Below, one piece after another: positions 11,691 to 26,600 of a stretch of DNA of 64,000 nucleotides. The notes under the pieces were generated by a model. It had not been told where the DNA came from and made no database searches. It saw only the letters and a list, made by a program, of their open reading frames with translations. Origin of the DNA: Imbricaverruca yamaguchii (lineage: Eukaryota; Arthropoda; Thecostraca; Neoverrucidae). Each line of letters opens with the position of its first letter. Position 1 is the stretch's first letter. The stretch covers positions 824,501-888,500 of the forward strand of contig JAOTOL010001451.1 of assembly GCA_034440575.1 (NCBI GenBank). The letters run 5' to 3'. Both the position numbers and the translations under genes were made by a program.

Positions 11691-12043
11691 TGTTATTCAA
11701 ACCCGGAGCATATGTAGTGACAAATTGTTATGTCCTCTAAAAGCATGTCAAGTTTCAAGTCATCAGATCAGTTCATTGAGGTATGACAAGAATGTCTAGA
11801 AGTTACATGTATGGTGGCACTCATTGCATTTTCTTGAGTGTCATCTCATTCAAAATTGTCACCTTGAACAGTTCATTACATATTTCCATGTGTTAACTTT
11901 TAAGTTTTGTACGTGTCGCTTGTGTTAAATAACTTTATTTTCTCGGTCATCAATATTGATGCACCAACATTTATTTTACGCCAGTTTTCGAAAAACTGCG
12001 CCAAAAGCGGGAAGCTGACAGCACCTGACATTTACCTATGGCG
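11691..12043. other. no recognised feature
   Basis: AT-rich unique sequence with no coding or repeat signal that I can support. Confidence 0.4.
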
Positions 12044-12272
12044 CCTGGGGTCGCGGCAGCTCAATCGGTAGGACGTTGGACTCTTGGTTGTAAGATCGCG
12101 GGTTCGAATCCGACGGCCGGCGAGGTTACCGCGTCTATCCGCGACCAATTGGCGTGAGAGGTTGGCGACGCTATATACCCTAGCAGTCGAATGGATTTGA
12201 TATAATGCAAGTGTGGCACGCGTGCGATCCGACTTGAAATTCCGACCAAAAAGATAGAGCGCAATGTGTTAA
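12044..12272 (+). mobile_element. tRNA-derived SINE (family C, copy 1)
   Basis: A box GCGGCAGCTCAATCGGTAGG (about 12053) and a perfect B box GGTTCGAATCC (12101-12111) form a tRNA-like head. The body carries CGACCAATTGGCGTGAGAGG (about 12141), shared with the copies at 14124 and 30508. It lacks a foldable cloverleaf 3' half and CCA-side stem by eye, so I call it a SINE rather than a tRNA gene. Confidence 0.7.
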
Positions 12273-13080
12273 ATAGACCAAATACGCAGCTGCACCATGC
12301 CGTCTATCGTATCATTCTAACGTGCATCGAGCCTAAGTTGGGGAACATATGCGTCCACGTAGAACATCCCCGAGACTGTCTGCTACCCCGCGGCAGTTCG
12401 TCCCCTGTTGACACAGAGCTGTCAGAATTCATCCATGCGTCCACTTACCACATGTGCGTGTACGTCTCACCACTGGATAGAACTTTCCACCTATCCCACC
12501 TCCGCACCACCACTGGACAACGGGACAGCCACTCGCCAACTGCCTGCTCGAGTGATCCGTTTGGAACGGTCTTATTTATCATTTATTTATTTATCTATGC
12601 ATTTAGTTATTTATTTGTGCACTTAGTGTCCAACTCTATCGCGTTAATCCACGGAGCATACTAACTTTATGCCGCCCTAATTGTACAGGCGATGCGATTA
12701 CTGAGGCCTGCATGTCCGTCGACACAAGGTGTGCGCTCATAACTGCCCTGCAAGCAGTGGATAATAATTCATCATATGAGCCGCAAACTCCTTGCATGGA
12801 AATCTATTGTTTCATCCTTGTATGCAATTCCATTACTGTTCACGCAGGAAATGTGGGCAGTGACGATAAACGTAAGCGTAACTAATAAATTATGTAAAAT
12901 CCGGCTGGTTGAATCGGAAGGCAGATAAATAAACCAATACATTTGCGCACACTATATATATATATATATAATGTATATGCATATATTATGTATTCATATA
13001 CATACAACCAGACTTGTCGAGAGGTAGCTAGTCAGAGTAACATCCTTTTTCTGGGTTTCGGCCAGCTTGAAATCAGGCTG
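12273..13080. other. no gene; (TTTA)n at 12570-12620 and (AT)n near 12952
   Basis: Unique sequence with two short microsatellites: TTTATTTATTTATC-type units about 12570-12620 and an AT run at about 12951-12972. No protein family is recognisable. Confidence 0.5.
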
Positions 13081-13081
13081 C

Positions 13082-13162
13082 TACCCTCCCCTCCCCTCCC
13101 TCCCCTCCCCTCCCCTCTCCTCCCCTCCCCTCCCCTCTCCTCCCCTCCCCTCCCCCTCCCCT
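13082..13162. repeat. (CCCCT)n pyrimidine-rich microsatellite
   Basis: About 80 bp of nearly pure CTCCC/CCCCT units on the + strand (G/A on the other), a candidate for triplex or G-quadruplex structure on the minus strand. Confidence 0.95.
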
Positions 13163-13710
13163 CCGTGCGTTTTCTTCAGCATGACTGGGAACATGGGGTA
13201 CACTGCGGTGACTACCTCCTCTGGCAGCCATCTCTTTAGACGATGACCTGCTGCAGCCTCCGTGATGAGGTGAGGGAACCGTACGCTCCTTGTGACGCGC
13301 TTAGCGACACGTGCCGAATAGTCGCCTGCTAACCGGTGCTCCCAGCAAGTGATGCGGTTTGGTCCGGTGATCTGCGGTCCGAGGAGAAGCGCTGCGGCGA
13401 GTAGATCGCGTAGGGTCCATTGGTGGAATGTATAGGTGGTTAGTAGATGTTAGCCTATCTATAAGTGAAGCAGATAGGTGCAGATGGTAGCAAGGGTCCA
13501 AATGAGTATTGTGTATATTAAAAGTAACTGCACACCTACAGCGGTATTTCATGCTCTTGTTTCAAGAAAGTACGATCGAGGTAATCTGGATATTACAGTC
13601 ACACATGAATATTCCTCACTTTAATCGCACATACTCCGTTTGTCCCCTTAACATAGGTGGTTCTGTAGCATGCGCTTGTATGCTTCGATATTGCGCTCCT
13701 GTATGCTCGT
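13163..13710. other. no recognised gene
   Basis: Unique sequence with short uninformative frames only. Confidence 0.4.
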
Positions 13711-13717
13711 TGGCAGT

Positions 13718-13904
13718 TTTTTTTAAAGTGGTTTATTGGGTGGTTCACGACCCACTTTATGCACATTCACGGTTCATGGCGCCTCCCACACTGCTTCACC
13801 GGTGGGCCGCGAGATTGGTAAATGTCCCGAGCGGCGCAAATGTCAAACCCGGGACCTTTGGTACCCAGAGCCTAGCACCTTAACCACTTGGCCATCTCCG
13901 CCCC
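13718..13904 (-). mobile_element. tRNA-derived SINE (family A), apparently complete
   Basis: Read on the minus strand, it starts with a tRNA-like head (GATGGCCAAGTGGTTAAGG A box, GGTCCCGGGTTTGACA B-box region), continues with the same body as 1081-1230, and ends in AATAAACCACTT plus an A-run. It is flanked by a direct repeat TGGCAGT at 13711-13717 and 13905-13911, consistent with a 7-bp target-site duplication. This makes it the best-delimited SINE in the window, about 190 bp. Confidence 0.82.
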
Positions 13905-14123
13905 TGGCAGTCTATTAAAGTCATCGAGTGACCTGTATGCGAACTTCGCTGCCTCCCGAATGCCATTCATATATTCGGTACGTTTGTTTTGGCTCGCGTT
14001 GCGTCGTCTTAGGTAGCAAGACGAACAGGTAGGCTGTTGCGCCAGTTTCTTTGGTTCGCGTATTGCCGCGATGATATTCAGCAAACAGCGAGTTATATTC
14101 AGCGAGGCCACGAGGTAGCGGGG

Positions 14124-14335
14124 AGACGAGTAGTTTAGTGGTAAGTTGCCCGTCTCACAATCGAAAGATTGTGTGTTCAAGTCCCACCTGTCGCTACTCT
14201 TCGCCCGTGACCAATCGGCGTGAGAGATTGGGGACGCTACATGACTCAACGGTTGATGTGTCGTGAAACTAATCACCACCACGAGGCGGAGGTTTGCAAG
14301 TTCTCGCCGGCGTCGTCCAAAAGCTACACGCGCAG
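14124..14335 (+). mobile_element. tRNA-derived SINE (family C, copy 2)
   Basis: The head GACGAGTAGTTTAGTGGTAA (about 14124-14143) plus B box TGTTCAAGTCC (about 14174) resembles a tRNA. The body shares CCAATCGGCGTGAGAGATTG (about 14211) with the copies at 12044 and 30508 but has a different head from the 12044 copy. Confidence 0.68.
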
Positions 14336-15016
14336 CGAGGATACTATGCTTGTGTCTGCTGAACATACATTTGGATGAGTTTTCTTATACTATTATGAAG
14401 TAGTGGCTTTGTGGTAGCAAGAGTCCGCTCACAATTATGAGAGAAGCTAACGATGGATCCAGTGTCGGACACAACTCGTCTGGTGATTGCACAGGTGTAT
14501 TTTGCTTGTTGACAACGATACACATCCCAGGTGCACCCAGATCCAATATTACGATGCATATCCAATATTACACCCGTATCTTTTGCGCGTTCCCTTTCAT
14601 GTATAGTTGAACCGGCCGAGATGTTTGGTGCGAATTTAGGAAACCCACACAACGCTCAGCGAGTTCGTAATGCAATTAATTGTCTCCCGTATTTAGTCCT
14701 ATTTGACTTTGACTAAACCAGATGCGCAATGTCTATAGCAGCCTCCATACGTCGAATGAGATTATTTCCTCATCTTTTATCGGTAGCAACGAGCTGAGTG
14801 CCATCATGGTACTGCGTGACGTCAATCTTGTTCCATTACATAGGCTGAGGTCGTTGGAAAATATGCTGTGAAGTGAAGAACCTAGTGATTTTTTCGGATA
14901 CATTCCGCTTTAATTTGGATCTGTGTCTGGCAACCGCTCGCCACTTCGAGTGGCACATCGGTCCGCATTTCGTCCACTTCTCAGTGTGCTAAACCGCATC
15001 TGTTGGACGTATAAGG
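14336..15016. other. no recognised gene
   Basis: Unique sequence, no supported coding or repeat signal. Confidence 0.4.
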
Positions 15017-15912
15017 ATAGCTGCAGAGCCACCCTTTGGTGGGACAGGCAGGTGGTGGGTTGATGACAGCGACCCGTTGGTGGGACGGGCAGGTGGCGGG
15101 TGGATGACAGGAGACCAGTTGGTGGGACGGGCAGGTGGCGGGTGGATGACGGCCACCCGTTGGTGGGACGGGCAGGGGGGGGGGGGAGACCCGTTGGTGG
15201 GACGGGCAGGTGGCGGGTGGATGACAGGAGACCAGTTGGTGGGACGGGCAGGTGGCGGGTGGATGACAGGAGACCAGTTGGTGGGACGGGCAGGTGGCGG
15301 GTGGATGACAGGAGACCAGTTGGTGGGACGGGCAGGGGACCAGTTGGTGGGACGGGCAGGTGGCGGGTGGATGACAGGAGACCAGTTGGTGGGACGGGCA
15401 GGTGGCGGGTGGATGACGGCGACCCGTTGGTGGGACGGGCAGGTGGCGGGTGGATGACAGGAGACCAGTTGGTGGGACGGGCAGGTGGCGGGTGGATGAC
15501 GGCCACCCGTTGGTGGGACGGGCAGGTGGCGGGTGGATGACAGGAGACCAGTTGGTGGGACGGGCAGGTGGCGGGTGGATGACAGGAGACCAGTTGGTGG
15601 GACGGGCAGGTGGCGGGTGGATGACAGGAGACCAGTTGGTGGACGGGGGGGAGAAGGGGGGGACGGGCAGGTGGCGGGTGGATGACAGGAGACCAGTTGG
15701 TGGACGGGCAGGCAGCGGGTGGATGACAGGAGACCAGTTGGTGGGACGGGCAGGCAGCGGGTGGATGACAGGAGACCCGTTGGTGGACGGGCAGGTGGCG
15801 GGTGGATGACAGGAGACCAGTTGGTGGAACGGGCAGGTGGCGGGTGGATGACAGGAGACCAGTTGGTGGGACGGGCAGGTGGCGGGTGGATGACAGGAGA
15901 CCAGTTGGCATA
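15017..15912. repeat. 42-bp minisatellite
   Basis: About 20 head-to-tail units with core TTGGTGGGACGGGCAGGTGG followed by GGGTGGATGACAGGAGACCAG-like sequence. One unit contains a run of about 14 G (near 15175) and a few are truncated. Because 42 is a multiple of three all frames stay open, giving long but meaningless frames. Confidence 0.95.
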
Positions 15913-17380
15913 TCCACGCCCGGGCGGGTGGAGGAGGGAGGGATGCCAACGCATCTGGCCCACCCTGCCAGAGTGACGCATCGTCTTGCCGTAAAGTTAC
16001 GCACCAGAGACGAGACGAGGCGCGCTACTGTCACGTACACACCGGACAACAGGGCGGCGGCCAAGCATTCCCGCCCCGCCGACGCCGCGGTACAAATTCG
16101 CCCGTCGCTCAAGGCGACCGTCGTCGGTTGGGACAACCCGTCGCCGTCGGACTTGGTCGTGCCCGACGTATCGTGTCGTCGGCCGTGTTCACGCATCTGC
16201 ATGGGGTGGAAGTGCCGTCGTGCCGAATAGCCATCCAGCCGTTATTCGCCTTTGGTGTTTCGTTGCACCGACGACCTTGTCGATAAATCGACACAATCCC
16301 ATCACAGTGATAGAGGCCGGTCTTGGTCGCTGGTGGGGTGTGTGGCTGAGTGTGCCTGACCTGACCTAGTCTCAGGCGATAGCGATGTCGAATCATGTAG
16401 TTCGGACTCACTCCTCTCTGACGCTCTTTCTTGGGAAAAGATTGCATCAAGAAATTCTGAAAATATTGAGACCTCGTGATGAAAATGATTAAGCTAACAC
16501 CTGTTAGCACTGTGTAGCTGGGGACGCTTTGATTGTAGAAAGTCCACTGAGCTGCAGCTTTGTTTCACTACAGGGATACTCAGTCGTGTTGAAGTAGTGG
16601 GGAGCGATTAGTTTGACGAGGCAGCAAAACGCGCTGCCCGGAGCCAACACACGCGTGCACTGCCTCTTCCCCCGCCACATCTCGCTGGACAATTAATGGG
16701 CCTTTCCAGGGAAGCAACAAGCGTGGCACTCATCTGGTCAAAACAAACCGGTAACAATAACGCCAAGCCTGTGGCGCCGGGAACCATCATCCGGAATTTC
16801 ACGGTGTGTTGGCTCGCCAGGATGCTGGTAGGTCACACACATGTCGCCACGGGTACCTTCCACGGAACGTGGACAGGCCAATATGTACTCGTGACATCCC
16901 ACTGACGGCGAGACACGCTCTTATTGTGTGCCTCGCTTCCCACTACAACGAAGACGGTTCTATTGACGAAAAGTGTACTTACTTATGATGGAAGATCTAG
17001 GCGACGGACCTCGTGTGGCTCAGGCCGGGCTACTACTCGAGTTTCTCTCGCAACTACGGGATTCTCAACCCAAGGAGATAAAGAAGTGGTGCTGCGCTAA
17101 TGTGCAATTTGTGTCCGGTGAATATTCAGTCAGAACTTGAATAAAACATGTCGGAACTGAAACCGGAACAAACAAGATGGTCGGCGCACCATAAGTCCCA
17201 AATAGCATGCAGACATTATTGCACGAATCTACGTAGGATAGGTTTCACTTCCTTTTAACTTTCAGCTTGCTCCGCTATAAGTTGACCGCTATATAGCAGA
17301 ACAAAAGATTCATGAATATACAATATATACATCTTCCAAACTGGTACTCATAATTTCCGTTCGTTATTTAGGTTTTTATA
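15913..17380. other. no recognised gene
   Basis: GC-rich unique sequence to about 16250, then mixed. No family is recognisable on either strand. Confidence 0.4.
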
Positions 17381-17389
17381 GAAAAATAT

Positions 17390-19535
<2,146 letters not shown>

Positions 19536-19539
19536 TTGG

Positions 19540-19805
19540 CCTTGCCTTTTGTCCTGTGTTTTCACATGGATCCGCCCTTGCCGGGTCGGCATTCTGACAC
19601 TGGAATGTGAGGCAGAGGAAGTGGACCATCCTGTCCTTACGCCTGGGTCCGCCCTTTCTGGGCCGTTGATCTGACATCGGAGGGTGAGGTCGAGGATGTG
19701 GGTCCTGCTTGTCTTTTGTTCTCCTGTGCTTACGCCTAGGTTTGTCCTTGCTGGGCTGATGACCTGACACCGAAAGATGATGCCAAGGCTGTGCACCTGG
19801 CTTGA
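19540..19805. repeat. three diverged tandem copies of an about 85-bp unit
   Basis: Words such as CCTTACGCCTGGGTCCGCCC, CTGACACTGGAATGTGAGG and their variants recur three times (about 19550, 19635 and 19725). Copies are strongly diverged, so the array is old. Confidence 0.55.
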
Positions 19806-21479
19806 AGACAGTAGTTTAGTAAAGTCTGCCACCAACACACTCCTGCTGATTACATGGTGGCAGCGGTGATCATCATGACCACATGTATGATCAATCCCTG
19901 ACCCGTACGGTAGGACATGCCTGAGCAAGATACTGAGGCCAGTAGCTAGCCACGAGCCGCGATGGCGTTATCGGTGTCTGGTTTTCCAATGCTCGACCGT
20001 TCCTCATCACCTGACTATCTATTGGCCCAGTAACACACCGCCGGGTGGTAACGGATGCGTCACCGATGTGCACTTGTGGATATCGTTCCGACACGAAGCT
20101 TGGATGAAGCCGGTTGCGGTTGTCAACGAGCTCGAGAGCTTAAACGAAGGGCTGACGTTCGTGGACGTCCATGCTGATCTTTTGTTCAAACTTTCTGGGC
20201 AATGTTCGGCCGACCAAGCTGCAGTTCAGCTGTCGAGAACCAAGAAGGGGCAAGAAAGTACGCATCATTTCGAAATATCCAGTCGCTGTTTGGTGCGGTT
20301 GGCTTGGCCAAAATTGTTCTGCACAGGTAGTTGGGTAAGATATTTGGCTCAGACAGTGGGGTCCTTGTACATTTGGCGCATCGACTGCATCGGGAAAAGA
20401 GCGCTAAATGGGCTCAGATGAGCCGGTGGATAAAGTGTGTGCTGCAGCCTGCACATGTGCACTGCACTGCACATGCGCATAGCTTCCCACTGTGCCGTCA
20501 TCCCGTGGGTAGAGGGCGACGAGATCACCTCGTTGAATCGGTGATCGACGAACTGCTCCACCAGGAGAAGCTAGAGTGGTGAGAACGCTGCAGTCGACCC
20601 GTGCTCGTCATCAGCACGACTCGAGTGCTGGAAACGTTGCAGTAGACTCGTGCCCCTGCCAGAGAGATGACCCGACACGGGGTGGTGATGTCGAGGCGGT
20701 AGTCGCCCGGCTTGGCTCGAATCGAGTGGTGTGATAAAGACAATAGTACAAGTGTTTATTATTTTATTTGATATTGGCACATTCCCACAGCAATAAGTCT
20801 AACAAGACGGCGCGTTGCAACGAAGTCCACTTTAAACCCTTCTTTCGAATGTGTTTTTGAGTATAAACACGGCTGCCCCCATGTATCGTGGGGTCAGGGC
20901 TCCGAGCGGATCCCGGTCGGTCGGCCGGCACCGACGTCAGCAGCGCCCCAGCTGCGACTGTCACGTGACGTTACGCTTCAGTCACATCCGGTGCTGGCGT
21001 GGCCACGGTCGGCAGACCGGTACCGTGTCGTTACGAGGTATGCCACCCATTTATCATGTAACTGAGCAACATTTGGGGCTCGTCTAGAATACGACGACCC
21101 GACCCCCACTTCGCGGTGTGTTGCAATAGGTGATGCCGGCCAATGACAGGCTAAGGCGCTGGCCGGGTGGACCCCATCCCCATCAAGGACTGATCCCCCG
21201 CGCGCGCGCGGCTCAGCCAGACGCGACTGAGCGGCGAGGGTGGTAGAATGTGGTCCTGGGGAAAGGTATTGACGATGGATGATTATCCGTCACGAAGGCG
21301 TGTCGAAACTTTGAGGAACGAATCTTGCAAAGCCACACATCGATGTATGCGCCGGTTGCACAATTTGTAGCCGTATTGCTTGCTTTTCAGCTTGGCTAAT
21401 ACAAGGACATTAGCGCCTATTGTATTTGATAACTTCTTGGATTTGAGAACCAGTTACCCCAGAAGCGAGGAAAACGCTA
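19806..21479. other. no recognised gene
   Basis: Open pieces on both strands (for example minus 20349-20561) show no domain I know. A CG-alternating run is present at 21200-21210. This may include decayed mobile DNA, but I cannot name it. Confidence 0.35.
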
Positions 21480-21660
21480 GAAAATCACAACCACGCTCTG
21501 CTACTCGCCAATAAAAAGTGCCTACGTGATCGGGATTTGATCCAAGTTTTCTGCAGCGTGCACGTACCAAAGTTTCAATCGCACCCACGTGTACATGAGA
21601 AATATGTGTGCAAATTGAATTGAAATTGCATCTGCAGTTTCGGAATTGCAGACACATGTT
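21480..21660 (-). mobile_element. possible tRNA-derived SINE remnant
   Basis: On the minus strand GATCAAATCCC (about 21532-21542) matches a Pol III B box and a tRNA-like stretch precedes it. The A box is poor. Low confidence. Confidence 0.3.
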
Positions 21661-22555
21661 AGGTCAATAGTGTGCATGATGATGACTACTGTGGCGTAGT
21701 GCTAATTCTTGTTGTGGTTATGATGATACAAACTGTTTTTGTGTTGTATTAAACAACACCAATATAAGCGATTATGACATATTTGAGGATTATAACACAA
21801 TCTCATGTAGGCTAAAAATTTCATCTCAATATGCCTAACATTGTGCTTCTATTCCTGAACCGTAAATGAAGAGCATAAATAAGTGTGAGTTTATTCAGCA
21901 GACGTTTAGGCGCATCAAGCCAATCTTCACGAAAATTGTGGCGTGAGGCGTGCCAAACGGCCCAATTGCTTTTGATGTGCTGCATATGTTATGCCCGTCT
22001 GTATTTCCAGGCTAAGTAGATGGCTTACCGTAGTCGGTTGGGCTTATTTCGTGAGACATTCAGCTTAGCCTGCGGCTTTTCACGCCCGATGCAACCATCA
22101 CATTCAGGTATTGAACTAACGTGGTTTGCGAAATGGCATATTGCCCACCCTATTACGCGAGGGTTCTTCTTGGCCGCGAAGTGCTTAGAAGGAGGAAGAG
22201 GAACATAATACCTCTGGGAGCTGAAAAACTAACTGGCCAATTTTATCGCAGAGAATAACTATCGATTTATTGTGACGCAGCGTATGTTCCTGTACAATGT
22301 AGCTATTTGATTATTGGGACATCACTACCGCACTACATACAACACCTTTGAGGACACTCCCGCACTACACCTCCTCGGAGGACATCGTCAACCACGGCAC
22401 TACCCGCCGTTTTGGACCGCCACCAGCCACCTCGTCAGAGACTGGTGTGCCGACGGCGGCGACGGCACATTTATATGCCGGTGTGGCAACGGCGGCAGCA
22501 CATTTGTATGCCGGTGTGGCAGCGTCGACGCCTCATTTTCTGCCTGTCTGGCGGA
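21661..22555. other. no recognised gene
   Basis: Unique sequence; short direct repeats (GCCGGTGTGGCA at 22478 and 22511) appear just before the 33-bp array. Confidence 0.4.
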
Positions 22556-23815
22556 GACGGTAGTGCAGTGTCGTGTCCGCCTGGCAGTGACGACAGTGTG
22601 GTGTCGTGTCCGCCTGACAGTGATGACAGTGTGGTGTCGTGTCCGCCTGGAAGCGTCGTGTCGTGTCCGCCTGACAGTGACGACAGTGTGGTGTCATGTC
22701 CGCCTGGCAGTGACAACAGTGCAGTGTCCGCCTGGCAGTGACGACAGTGTGGTGTCGTGTCCGCCTGGAAGCGTCGTGTCGTGTCCGCCTGACAGTGACG
22801 ACAGTGTGGTGTCGTGTCCGCCTGGCAGTGACAACAGTGCAGTGTCCGCCTGGCAGTGACGACAGTGTGGTGTCGTGTCCGCCTGGCAGTGACGACAGTG
22901 CAGTGTTGTGTCCGCCTGACAGTGTGGTGTCGTGTCCGCCTGGCAGTGTGGTGTCGTATCCGCCTGGCAGTGACGACAGTGTGGTGTCGTGTCCGCCTGA
23001 CAGTGACGACAGTGTGGTGTCGTGTCCGCCTGGAAGCGTCGTGTCGTGTCCGCCTGACAGTGACGACAGTGCGGTGTCGTGTCCGCCTGGCAGTGACAAC
23101 AGTGCAGTGTCCGCCTGGCAGTGACGACAGTGTGGTGTTGTGTCCGCCTGGCAGTGACGACAGTGCAGTGTTGTGTCCGCCTGGCAGTGACGACAGTGCA
23201 GTGTTGTGTCCGCCGATGACAGTGTGGTGTCGTGTCCGCCTGGCATGACGACAGTGTGGTGTCGTGTCCGCCTGGCAGTGACGACAGTGTGGTGTCGTGT
23301 CCGCCTGGCAGTGACGACAGTGTGGTGTCGTGTCCGCCTGGCAGTGACGACAGTGTGGTGTCGTGTCCGCATGACAGTGTGGTGTCGTGTCCGCCTGGCA
23401 GTGGCGACAGTGTCGTGTCGTGTCCGCCTGGCAGTGTGGTGTCGTATCCGCCTGGTAGTGTGGTGTCGTGTCCGCCTGGCAATGACGACAGTGTGGTGTC
23501 GTGTCCGCCTGACAGTGACGACAGTGTGGTGTCCGCCTGACAGTGACGATGTTGTCGCGTCCGCCTGACAGTGACGATGTTGTCGTGTCCGCCTGACAGT
23601 GGCGACAGTGTCGTGTCCGCCTGGCAGTGACGACAGTGTTGTGTCCGCCTGACAGTGACGGCAGTGTGGTGTTGTGTCCGCAGTGTGATGTCGTGTCCGC
23701 CTGGCAGTGACGACAGTGTGGTGTCGTGTCCGCCTGGCAGTGACGACAGTGCAGTGTCCGCCTGGCAGTGATGACAGTGTCGTGTCCGCCTGGCAGTGCG
23801 GTGTCGTATCCGCCC
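22556..23815. repeat. 33-bp minisatellite
   Basis: About 1.26 kb of units built on GTGTCGTGTCCGCCTGGCAG followed by TGACGACAGTGTG, with frequent short units that lack the TGACGACAGT part. Since 33 is a multiple of three, several frames stay open for hundreds of codons; these are not supported as genes. GC-rich unique DNA follows to 24101. Confidence 0.95.
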
Positions 23816-24101
23816 GGCAGTGGCGACTGCGAGGTCGCGTCGCTGGCAGGTGGCCGCCGCCAGCCGGCCCTGGCAGCCGCGGGTGCCCGACAGTTGTTCC
23901 GCCGCCGCCGCCGGCACCCCCGCCGCTCCACATGTGTTCTGCCGGGCGGCCGGCGCATCCGGCGGCTCGCCTCGGCGGTCAGATAAAAAGTCTGGCACGC
24001 TCAGAGTCGACATTGTCGACGTTGTCGCCGTGGCTGCCAGTAATCAGACGCAGGTGCCTGGCCTGGCGCCGGAGCCACTTATGGCCGGCGGTGGCGGCCG
24101 A

Positions 24102-24570
24102 CCGGCCAGCTGAGTACGGAGGGAAACTGGCTGGGAAAGGGGGTCACTGGATGGTCCGGGCAGCCACTGGCTGGTCCGGGCAGCCAGTGGCTGGGCCGGG
24201 CAGCCACTGGCTGGTCCGGGCAGCAAGTGCCTGGGCCGAGCAGCCAGTGGCTGGGCCGAGCAGCCAGTGGCTGGGCCGGGAAGCCAGTGGCTGGGCCGGG
24301 CAGCCAGTGGCTGGGCCGGGCAGCCAGTGGCTGGGCCGAGCAGCCAGTGGCTGGGCCGGGCAGCCAGTGGCTGGGCCGGGCAGCCAGTGGCTGGGCCGGG
24401 CAGCCAGTGGCTGGGCCGGGCAGCCAGTGGCTGGGCCGGGAAGCCGCCGGCCAGCTGAGTACGGAGGGAGCACTGGCTGGACCTGGAGCCACTGGATGGG
24501 CAGGGGGGTCACTGGATGGGCCGGGGCCTCTAACTGGGTCGGGGAGTCGCCGGTCAGCTGAGTACGGAAG
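24102..24570. repeat. 20-bp minisatellite with a repeated boundary module
   Basis: About 14 units of CAGCCAGTGGCTGGGCCGGG occupy 24156-24442. A distinct module CCGGCCAGCTGAGTACGGAG stands at about 24102 and 24447, with a variant at about 24550, so it brackets this array and marks the start of the next one. Confidence 0.9.
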
Positions 24571-24574
24571 CAAG

Positions 24575-26185
24575 GCCAGCTAGTCTGGGGAGCCGCCGAC
24601 TGGTCCCGGGAGCCGCTGACTGGTCCGGGGAGCCGCTGACTGGTCCGGGGAGCCGTTGACTGGTCCCGGGAGCCGCCGACTGGTCCCGGGAGCCGCCGAC
24701 TGGTCCCGGGAGCCGCCGACTGGTCCGGGGAGCCGCTGACTGGTCCCGGGAGCCGCCGACTGGTCGGGGAGCTGCGGGAGCCGCCGACTGGCCGGGGAGC
24801 CGCCGACTGGTCCGGGGAGCCGCCGACTGGTCCGGGGAGCCGCTGACTGGTCCCGGGAGCCGCTGACTGGTCCGGGGAGCCGCCGACTGGTCCCGGGAGC
24901 CGCGACTGGTCCGGGAGCCGCCGGGGAGCCGCCGACTGGTCCGGGGGCCGCCGACTGTCGGGAGCCGCCGACTGGTCCGGGGAGCCGTTGACTGGTCCCG
25001 GGAGCCGCCGACTGGTCCCGGGAGCCGCCGACTGGTCCCGGGAGCCGCCGACTGGTCCGGGGAGCCGCTGACTGGTCCCGGGAGCCGCCGACTGGTCCGG
25101 GGAGCTGCTGACTGGTCCCGGGAGCCGCCGACTGGGCCGGGGAGCCGCCGATGGGAGCCGACTGGTCCGGGGAGCCGCCGACTGGTCCGGGGAGCCGCCG
25201 ACTGGTCCGGGGAGCCGCCGACTGGTCCGGGGAGCCGCCGACTGGTCCGGGGAGCCGCCGACTGGTCCGGGGAGCCGCTGACTGGTCCGGGGAGCCGCCG
25301 ACTGGTCCGGGGAGCCGCCGACTGGTCCGGGGAGCCGCCGACTGGTGCGGGGAGCCGCTGACTGGTCCCGGGAGCCGCCGACTGGTCCGGGGAGCCGCCG
25401 ACTGGTCCGGGGAGCCGCCGACTGGTCCGGGGAGCCGCCGACTGGTCCCGGGAGCCGCCGACTGGTCCGGGGAGCCGCCGACTGGTCCGGGGAGCCGCCG
25501 ACTGGTCCGGGGAGCCGCCGACTGGTCCGGGGAGCCGCCGACTGGTCCGGGGAGCCGCTGACTGGTCCGGGGAGCCGCCGACTGGTCCGGGGAGCCGCCG
25601 ACTGGTCCGGGGAGCCGCCGACTGGTCCGGGGAGCCGCCGACTGGTCCGGGGAGCCGCCGACTGGTCCGGGGAGCCGCCGACTGGTCCGGGGAGCCGCCG
25701 ACTGGTGGCTGGGGAGCCGCCGACTGGCCGGGGCCCGGGGAGCCGCCGACTGGTGCGGGGAGCCGCCGACTGGTCCGGGGAGCCGCCGACTGGTCCGGGG
25801 AGCCGCCGACTGGTCCGGGGAGCCGCCGACTGGTCCGGGGAGCCGCCGACTGGTCCGGGGAGCCGCCGACTGGTCCGGGGAGCCGCCGACTGGTGCGGGG
25901 AGCCGCCGACTGGTCCGGGGAGCCGCCGACTGGTCCGGGGGAGCCGCCGACTGGTCCGGGGAGCCGCCGACTGGTGCGGGGAGCCGCTGACTGGTGCGGG
26001 GAGCCGCCGACTGGTCCGGGGAGCCGCCGACTGGTCCGGGGAGCCGCCGACTGGTCCCGGGAGCCGCCGACTGGCCCGGGGAGCTGCCGACTGGCCCGGG
26101 GAGCCGCTGACTGGTCCGGGGAGCTGCTGACTGGTCCGGGGAGCCGCCGACTGGTGCGGGGAGCTGCTGATTGGGCTGGGGAGCA
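24575..26185. repeat. 20-bp minisatellite, about 80 units
   Basis: Head-to-tail CTGGTCCGGGGAGCCGCCGA units over 1.6 kb, with common variants CCCGGG for CCGGGG, GCTGA for GCCGA and occasional deletions. Units in 25150-25720 are nearly identical, indicating recent homogenisation, while those left of 25150 are more mixed. Confidence 0.96.
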
Positions 26186-26446
26186 GCTGGGAGTGAGCCA
26201 GTTCGCCCAGTGCCCATTTGCGATAAGTAGGCTGGTGTGCAGTCGAAAAGATGATGTGAGAGCTAGAGCTGTGGGGCAGGATAACACAACATATTTCACG
26301 TTCTGCCTTCCCGCTGGTGTGTACTGTGACATAATAGTGCTGCCGGCACTGAAATAATGCAAAATTGTCGACGTAAATTTAGAGCCAAGCAATAAGTTTT
26401 CAGTTCCAACATTATACCAAGCACTCGCCAGGGCACGCGCGTGCAC

Positions 26447-26600
<154 letters not shown>

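Noticed and set aside
12044..12120. Possible tRNA gene
   Set aside because: A and B boxes are good, but the 3' acceptor side does not pair by eye and the same body continues in other copies, so it is a SINE head.
22471..24013. Three overlapping long minus-strand frames rich in His, Thr and Arg
   Set aside because: Readings of the 33-bp minisatellite in different frames, with no start context or domain.
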